Part shown: positions 60,133 through 64,000 of the stretch, in pieces
How the letters are laid out: each line of letters begins with the position of its first letter
Numbering within the stretch: position 1 is the first letter of the stretch
Assembly: GCF_004114955.1 (NCBI RefSeq)
Contig: NZ_CP030053.1
Coordinates: 1,922,001-1,986,000, forward strand
Length of the DNA stretch: 64,000 nt
DNA from: Bradyrhizobium guangzhouense
GTDB taxonomy: Bacteria; Pseudomonadota; Alphaproteobacteria; Rhizobiales; Xanthobacteraceae
Direction of reading: 5' to 3'
Notes under the pieces: generated by a model
What the model saw: only the letters and a program-made list of their open reading frames with translations
Database searches by the model: none
Told to the model about the DNA's origin: nothing
Position numbers and translations under genes: made by a program

Positions 60133-60334
60133 GAAGTGGGACTTGGTGCTCAGCCGACGAGTTTAATGAGAATAATCAAGCTGATAAAAGGGGCGGGACG
60201 CGAGTTCCGCTCCTTGTCGTTTGTGGCGGGAAGGGGCACCTTTTCAGGATATAATCTGTGGGCACAGCGAATCGCCGCTGTTGCAGCGCAGTGGGCGCCG
60301 TTAAGTTCGCCGCCTCCCCAAAGGCCTATTGCAC

Positions 60335-61129
60335 ATGCACCAGTATCAGGACCTGCTCGAGCGGATTCTTTCAGACGGCGCCGAGAAGACCGATCGGACC
60401 GGTACCGGTACGCTGTCGGTGTTCGGCCACCAGATGCGCTTCAACCTGTCCGCCGGCTTCCCGATGCTGACCACCAAGCGGCTGCCGCTGAAGGCGATCG
60501 TGCATGAGTTGTTGTGGTTCCTGAAGGGCGACACCAACATCAAATATCTTCGCGACAACGGCGTCACCATCTGGGACGAATGGGCCGACGCCAATGGCGA
60601 TCTCGGCCCGGTCTACGGGCATCAATGGCGCTCCTGGCCCGCGCCCGACGGACGCAGCATCGACCAGATCGCCAACGTCGTCGACATGATCAAGCGCAAT
60701 CCGGACTCGCGCCGCCTGATCGTCTCGGCCTGGAATCCGGCCGAGGTCGACAAGATGGCGCTGCCGCCGTGCCACTGCCTGTTCCAATTCTATGTCGCAG
60801 GCGGCAAACTGTCGTGCCAGCTCTATCAGCGTTCGGCCGACGTGTTCCTCGGCGTGCCCTTCAACATCGCTTCCTATGCGCTGCTCACGATGATGGTGGC
60901 GCAGGTCACAGGGCTGAAGCCCGGCGATTTCGTGCATTCGTTCGGCGACACGCATCTCTATTCGAATCATCTGGAGCAGGCGCGACTCCAGCTGTCACGT
61001 GCGCCGCGTGCGCTGCCGGTGATGAAGATCAATCCTGACGTGAAGGACCTCTTCTCCTTCCGCTACGAGGATTTCGAGCTCGTCGGCTACGATCCGCATC
61101 CGCATATCAAGGCGGAAGTCGCGGTTTAG
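60335..61129 (+). CDS. thyA: thymidylate synthase
   Basis: A 264-aa enzyme making dTMP from dUMP with methylenetetrahydrofolate. Seen: R-T-G-T-G-T near 23-28, W-F-L-K-G-D-T-N, the catalytic Cys in L-P-P-C-H-C (Cys146), and the dUMP-binding [16 protein letters not shown]. The length equals E. coli ThyA. The upstream gap (60133-60334) holds a TATAAT at 60250-60255 without a clear -35. It begins the thyA-GNAT-folA-hflKC cluster. Confidence 0.96.
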   Translation: MHQYQDLLERILSDGAEKTDRTGTGTLSVFGHQMRFNLSAGFPMLTTKRLPLKAIVHELLWFLKGDTNIKYLRDNGVTIWDEWADANGDLGPVYGHQWRSWPAPDGRSIDQIANVVDMIKRNPDSRRLIVSAWNPAEVDKMALPPCHCLFQFYVAGGKLSCQLYQRSADVFLGVPFNIASYALLTMMVAQVTGLKPGDFVHSFGDTHLYSNHLEQARLQLSRAPRALPVMKINPDVKDLFSFRYEDFELVGYDPHPHIKAEVAV

Positions 61130-61134
61130 CGCTG

Positions 61135-61620
61135 ATGTCGCTCAACATCCGCCGCGCGCGCTCGGACGAAGCCGGGCTCGTTTTGGATTTCGTCCGCGAG
61201 CTTGCCGAGTACGAGAAGCTCTCGCATGAGGTCGAGGCGACCGAGGCTGACATCGCGGACGCCTTGTTCGGCCACGATCCCAGGCTGTTTTGTGCGATTG
61301 CCGATTGGGACGGCGAACCGGTCGGCTTTGCAGTCTGGTTCCTGAATTTCTCGACTTTCAGCGGCCGTCACGGTGTCTATCTGGAAGATCTCTATGTGCG
61401 GCCATCGCACCGGGGCAAGGGCCTCGGCAAGGCGCTGCTGATCTATCTGGCGAAGGAATGCCTCGATAACGGCTGGTCGCGCCTGCAATGGGCGGTGCTC
61501 GACTGGAATGCGCCGTCGATCGAGTTCTACAAATCGCTCGGCGCCGTGATGCTGGACGACTGGACGCTGTGTCGCGTCACGGGGCCTGCGTTGACGCGAC
61601 TTGCAGGGAGCGCGACCTGA
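61135..61620 (+). CDS. GNAT-family N-acetyltransferase
   Basis: A 161-aa acetyltransferase. The acetyl-CoA loop is R-G-K-G-L-G-K-A-L-L near 91-100. The start I-R-R-A-R-S-D-E-A and F-L-N-F-S-T-F-S-G-R-H-G-V-Y-L-E-D-L-Y-V-R-P match the diamine (spermidine) acetyltransferase-like group. It starts five bases after thyA and ends by overlapping folA (TGATG), so it sits inside the folate operon. Substrate unknown. Confidence 0.85.
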   Translation: MSLNIRRARSDEAGLVLDFVRELAEYEKLSHEVEATEADIADALFGHDPRLFCAIADWDGEPVGFAVWFLNFSTFSGRHGVYLEDLYVRPSHRGKGLGKALLIYLAKECLDNGWSRLQWAVLDWNAPSIEFYKSLGAVMLDDWTLCRVTGPALTRLAGSAT

Positions 61621-62132
61621 TGGAGATCGTCTTCGTCGTTGCGATCGCGGAGAACGGCGTCATCGGCGCCGGCAACGCGATGCCGTGGCGTTTGAAATCC
61701 GACTTGGCGCGCTTCAAGGCGCTCACCATCGGCAAGCCCGTGATCATGGGTCGCAAGACCTTCGAGTCTTTGCCACGCCGGCCGCTGCCGAACCGCACCA
61801 ACATCGTCATCACGCGCGATGCGGCCTATCGCGCCGCCGGCGCCATCGTCACGACATCGGCGGCGGATGCCGGCGCGGTCGCGCTTGGCGACGCCCTGCG
61901 GCGTTCAACCACTGAAATTGCGGTGATCGGCGGCGCCGAAATCTTCCGGCAATGGCTCGATCGTGCCGACCGTCTCGAGATCACGGAAGTTCATGCGCGG
62001 CCCGAGGGCGACACGCATTTCGACATCGACAGGGCGCAGTGGGAGGAGACGGCGCGCGTCCGCCATCCCGCCGGCCCGGACGACAGCGCCGACTTCTCCT
62101 ATGTGACATATCGTCGGCGGCCGGCCCATTAA
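61620..62132 (+). CDS. folA: dihydrofolate reductase
   Basis: A 170-aa enzyme regenerating tetrahydrofolate with NADPH, essential when ThyA is active. Seen: G-V-I-G-A-G-N-A-M-P-W-R-L-K-S-D-L, I-M-G-R-K-T-F-E-S-L and G-G-A-E-I-F-R. Its ATG overlaps the acetyltransferase stop (TGATG), coupling translation. It forms the dTMP cycle with thyA. Confidence 0.95.
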   Translation: MEIVFVVAIAENGVIGAGNAMPWRLKSDLARFKALTIGKPVIMGRKTFESLPRRPLPNRTNIVITRDAAYRAAGAIVTTSAADAGAVALGDALRRSTTEIAVIGGAEIFRQWLDRADRLEITEVHARPEGDTHFDIDRAQWEETARVRHPAGPDDSADFSYVTYRRRPAH

Positions 62133-62142
62133 CTGCATTCGC

Positions 62143-62156
62143 CAATGTTTACATTG
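62143..62156. promoter_or_regulatory. CAATGT-TT-ACATTG palindrome between folA and hflK
   Basis: A 14-base inverted repeat 11 bases after the folA stop. It may be an operator for hflK or part of the transition between transcripts. Confidence 0.4.
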
Positions 62157-62227
62157 ACTTTTCCGCCCCCGAGCATAGCTCGTGAGGCGGTCAGGCTTGC
62201 GTTGTAAGGGTCCTTTCGGTCCCCTAT

Positions 62228-62258
62228 AAAGCCGGACCGGACAATGCGGGCCGGCTTT
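62228..62258 (+). terminator. hairpin before hflK
   Basis: AAAGCCGG (62228-62235) and CCGGCTTT (62251-62258) form an 8-bp stem with a 15-base loop. It may end the thyA-folA transcript before the hflK ribosome site; a T-run is only partial. Confidence 0.5.
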
Positions 62259-62292
62259 AGTTCTAGTCCCGGCCTGCCGAGGAGAACGTCGA

Positions 62293-63429
62293 ATGCCGTG
62301 GAAGAATCAGGGCGGTGGCCCGTGGGGCTCGGGTCCGAAAGGACCATGGGGCACAGGCCCGCAACCGGTCGGGCCGAGGCCGCCGGATCTGGAAGACCTT
62401 CTGCGGCGTGGCCAGGACCGGCTGCAGCAGATCATGCCGGGCGGCTATTTCTCCGGCATCGGCATCACGCTGATCCTGCTCGTCGTCGTCGCGCTCTGGC
62501 TGCTGTCGGGCTTCTTCCGGGTGCAGTCCGAAGAGCAGGGCGTCGTGCTCCGTTTCGGCAAGCATGTGCGCACCGTCGATCCGGGCCTGAATTATCATTT
62601 GCCCTATCCGATCGAGACAGTGCTGCTGCCGAAGGCGCTGCGTGTCTCCACCATTTCCATCGGCATGACGCTGATCGACGACCCGGCCCGGCGTGGCCGC
62701 TCGATCCGCGACGTGCCTGAAGAGAGCCTGATGCTGACCGGCGACGAGAACATCGTCGACGTCGACTTCACCGTGCTGTGGCGCATCAAGCCCAACGGCG
62801 TCGGCAATTTCCTGTTCAACATCCAGAACCCTGAGGGCACCGTGAAGGCGGTGGCCGAAAGCGCGATGCGCGAGGTGATCGGCCGTTCCGACATCCAGCC
62901 GATTTTGACTGGCGCACGGACGCTCACCGAGACCACTGTGCAGGATTTGATGCAGAAGACGCTCGACGGTTACGGGGCTGGTATCCAGATCACCCAGGTG
63001 CAGATGCAGAAGGTCGATCCGCCGGCGCAGGTGATCGATGCGTTCCGCGATGTGCAGGCGGCCCGCGCAAATCTCGAGCAGCTGTCAAACGAAGCGCAGA
63101 CCTATGCCAACAAGGTCGTGCCGGAAGCACGCGGCAACGCGGCCAAGATCCTGCAGGCCGCCGAGGGCTACAAGGAGCAGGCGGTCGCCGAGGCCAAGGG
63201 CCAGAGCGCGCGCTTTCTGAAAGTGTACGAGGAATACAAGAAGGCGCCTGACGTGACGCGTGAACGGATCTATCTTGAGACGATGGAGCGCGTGCTCGGC
63301 GGCTCGGACAAGCTGATTTATGACGGTGGTCCGTCGAGCCAGGGCGTTGTGCCCTATCTGCCACTCAGCGAATTGTCAGCCAAGAAGCCCACGATGCCGG
63401 GCCAGCAGCCGGGCGGAGGTGCCCGATGA
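62293..63429 (+). CDS. hflK: HflK, SPFH membrane protein of the FtsH-regulating complex
   Basis: A 378-aa protein. The N-terminus is Gly/Pro-rich, a single helix lies at about 55-77 and the SPFH/band-7 domain (about 80-290) includes F-R-V-Q-S-E-E-Q-G-V-V-L-R-F-G-K. A coiled coil follows (E-Q-L-S-N-E-A-Q-T-Y-A-N-K-V). HflK with HflC forms a cage around the FtsH protease at the membrane. The stop overlaps the hflC start (ATGA). Confidence 0.94.
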   Translation: MPWKNQGGGPWGSGPKGPWGTGPQPVGPRPPDLEDLLRRGQDRLQQIMPGGYFSGIGITLILLVVVALWLLSGFFRVQSEEQGVVLRFGKHVRTVDPGLNYHLPYPIETVLLPKALRVSTISIGMTLIDDPARRGRSIRDVPEESLMLTGDENIVDVDFTVLWRIKPNGVGNFLFNIQNPEGTVKAVAESAMREVIGRSDIQPILTGARTLTETTVQDLMQKTLDGYGAGIQITQVQMQKVDPPAQVIDAFRDVQAARANLEQLSNEAQTYANKVVPEARGNAAKILQAAEGYKEQAVAEAKGQSARFLKVYEEYKKAPDVTRERIYLETMERVLGGSDKLIYDGGPSSQGVVPYLPLSELSAKKPTMPGQQPGGGAR

Positions 63430-64000
63430 GGTCCCCCGTTACTGGTATTGTCGTGCTGCTTGCGGCGCTTCTGGTCGTGATCGTCGGCTACATGTCGCTG
63501 TTCACGGTGCAGCAGACCGAGCAGACCATCGTGCTGCAATTCGGCAAGCCGGTGGACGTCGTCACCGACCCCGGACTGCACTTCAAGGCGCCCTGGAACT
63601 CCGTGATCAACATCGACAAGAGGATCCTGGATCTCGAAAATCCCTCGCAGGAAGTCATCGCTTCCGACCAGAAGCGGCTCGTGGTCGACGCCTTCGCGCG
63701 CTACCGCATCAAGGACGCGCTGCGCTTCTATCAGAGCGTCGGCTCGATCCAGGCGGCGAACCTCCAGCTCACCTCGCTCTTGAACGCGGCGCTGCGCCGC
63801 GTCCTCGGCGAAGTCACGTTCATCACCGTGGTGCGTGATGAACGCGAAAAGCTGATGGGGCGCATCCGCGAGCAGCTCGACCGCGAGGCGGGTGGCTACG
63901 GCATCGAGGTTGTCGACGTCCGCATTCGTCGCGCCGATCTGCCGGAACAGAATAGCCAGGCTGTCTACGACCGGATGAAGTCCGAACGCCAGCGCGAGGC
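63426..64000 (+). CDS. hflC: HflC (cut by the window end)
   Basis: 191 residues are visible; the frame continues past the window. N-terminal helix about 5-25, then the SPFH domain: Q-T-E-Q-T-I-V-L-Q-F-G-K-P and L-D-L-E-N-P-S-Q-E-V. A full HflC has about 300 residues. ATG 63426 overlaps the hflK stop. Partner of HflK in controlling FtsH. Confidence 0.94.
   Translation, partial: MRSPVTGIVVLLAALLVVIVGYMSLFTVQQTEQTIVLQFGKPVDVVTDPGLHFKAPWNSVINIDKRILDLENPSQEVIASDQKRLVVDAFARYRIKDALRFYQSVGSIQAANLQLTSLLNAALRRVLGEVTFITVVRDEREKLMGRIREQLDREAGGYGIEVVDVRIRRADLPEQNSQAVYDRMKSERQRE

Noticed and set aside
60250..60255. TATAAT as a thyA promoter
   Set aside because: There is no -35 at 16-18 bases upstream, so it was mentioned but not called a promoter.

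Overview
The window is high-GC chromosomal DNA from an alphaproteobacterium, most likely Bradyrhizobium or a close relative in the Nitrobacteraceae. Evidence: dense genes with GC-rich third codon positions; a circularly permuted two-piece tmRNA gene with the tag ANDNFAPVAQAA; the alphaproteobacterial neighbourhoods fumC-DUF4169-RHH, sspB-ssrA and thyA-GNAT-folA-hflK-hflC; and several families of palindromic intergenic repeats. No rRNA, tRNA, CRISPR array or intact prophage was seen. The only mobile-element trace is a probable IS66-type transposase tail at the left edge.

Layout. 0-4.3 kb: two alpha/beta hydrolases divergent from a CGNR zinc-finger regulator, then a haloacid dehalogenase and an exported hydrolase with a LysM domain. 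4.3-8.6 kb: a tartrate/D-malate dehydrogenase divergent from a LysR regulator, an aspartate dehydrogenase and a sorbosone-dehydrogenase-like protein. 8.9-11.1 kb: a lipid-flavoured membrane trio (ICMT-like methyltransferase, sugar-epimerase-like SDR, Mpo1-like protein). 11.3-15.4 kb: an OmpA-domain and Cys-rich exported pair, an orphan HicB and a UvrD helicase carrying a palindromic repeat inside its reading frame. 15.6-21.6 kb: small membrane protein, thioesterase, FAD-linked lactate/glycolate oxidase, SulP transporter and an exported caspase-like protein. 21.7-28.6 kb: LysR/DoxX pair, a TRAP transporter operon ending in a hydroxyacid dehydrogenase, and a periplasmic binding protein. 28.9-35.6 kb: two large c-di-GMP proteins around an MFS transporter. 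35.7-44.8 kb: small exported proteins, a TetR/P450 pair with a clear operator, a 1,214-aa AsmA-like protein and a DUF2336 cassette bracketed by inverted repeat copies. 44.9-50.7 kb: SDR/TetR pair, a single-domain response regulator, and an operon joining a KaiC-like double ATPase to a hybrid histidine kinase. 51-53.2 kb: feoAB. 53.3-56.5 kb: RHH, DUF4169, fumC, sspB and ssrA on the minus strand. 56.6-64 kb: split chromate transporter, tctBA, thyA, GNAT, folA, hflK and hflC (cut by the window edge).

How they work together. The clearest units are: trans-translation (ssrA) directly upstream of the SspB adaptor that hands tagged proteins to ClpXP; the KaiC-histidine kinase operon, whose kinase has a degenerate N-terminal receiver; the TRAP operon (binding protein, fused QM permease, hydroxyacid dehydrogenase); feoAB iron uptake; thymidylate/folate synthesis (thyA, folA) followed by the HflKC membrane complex; and several regulator/target pairs with visible inverted-repeat operators. 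The strongest leads for unusual biology are the KaiC-kinase module without kaiB, the repeat inserted in uvrD, the serine-less hydrolase paired with a CGNR regulator, and the repeat-bracketed DUF2336 cassette.
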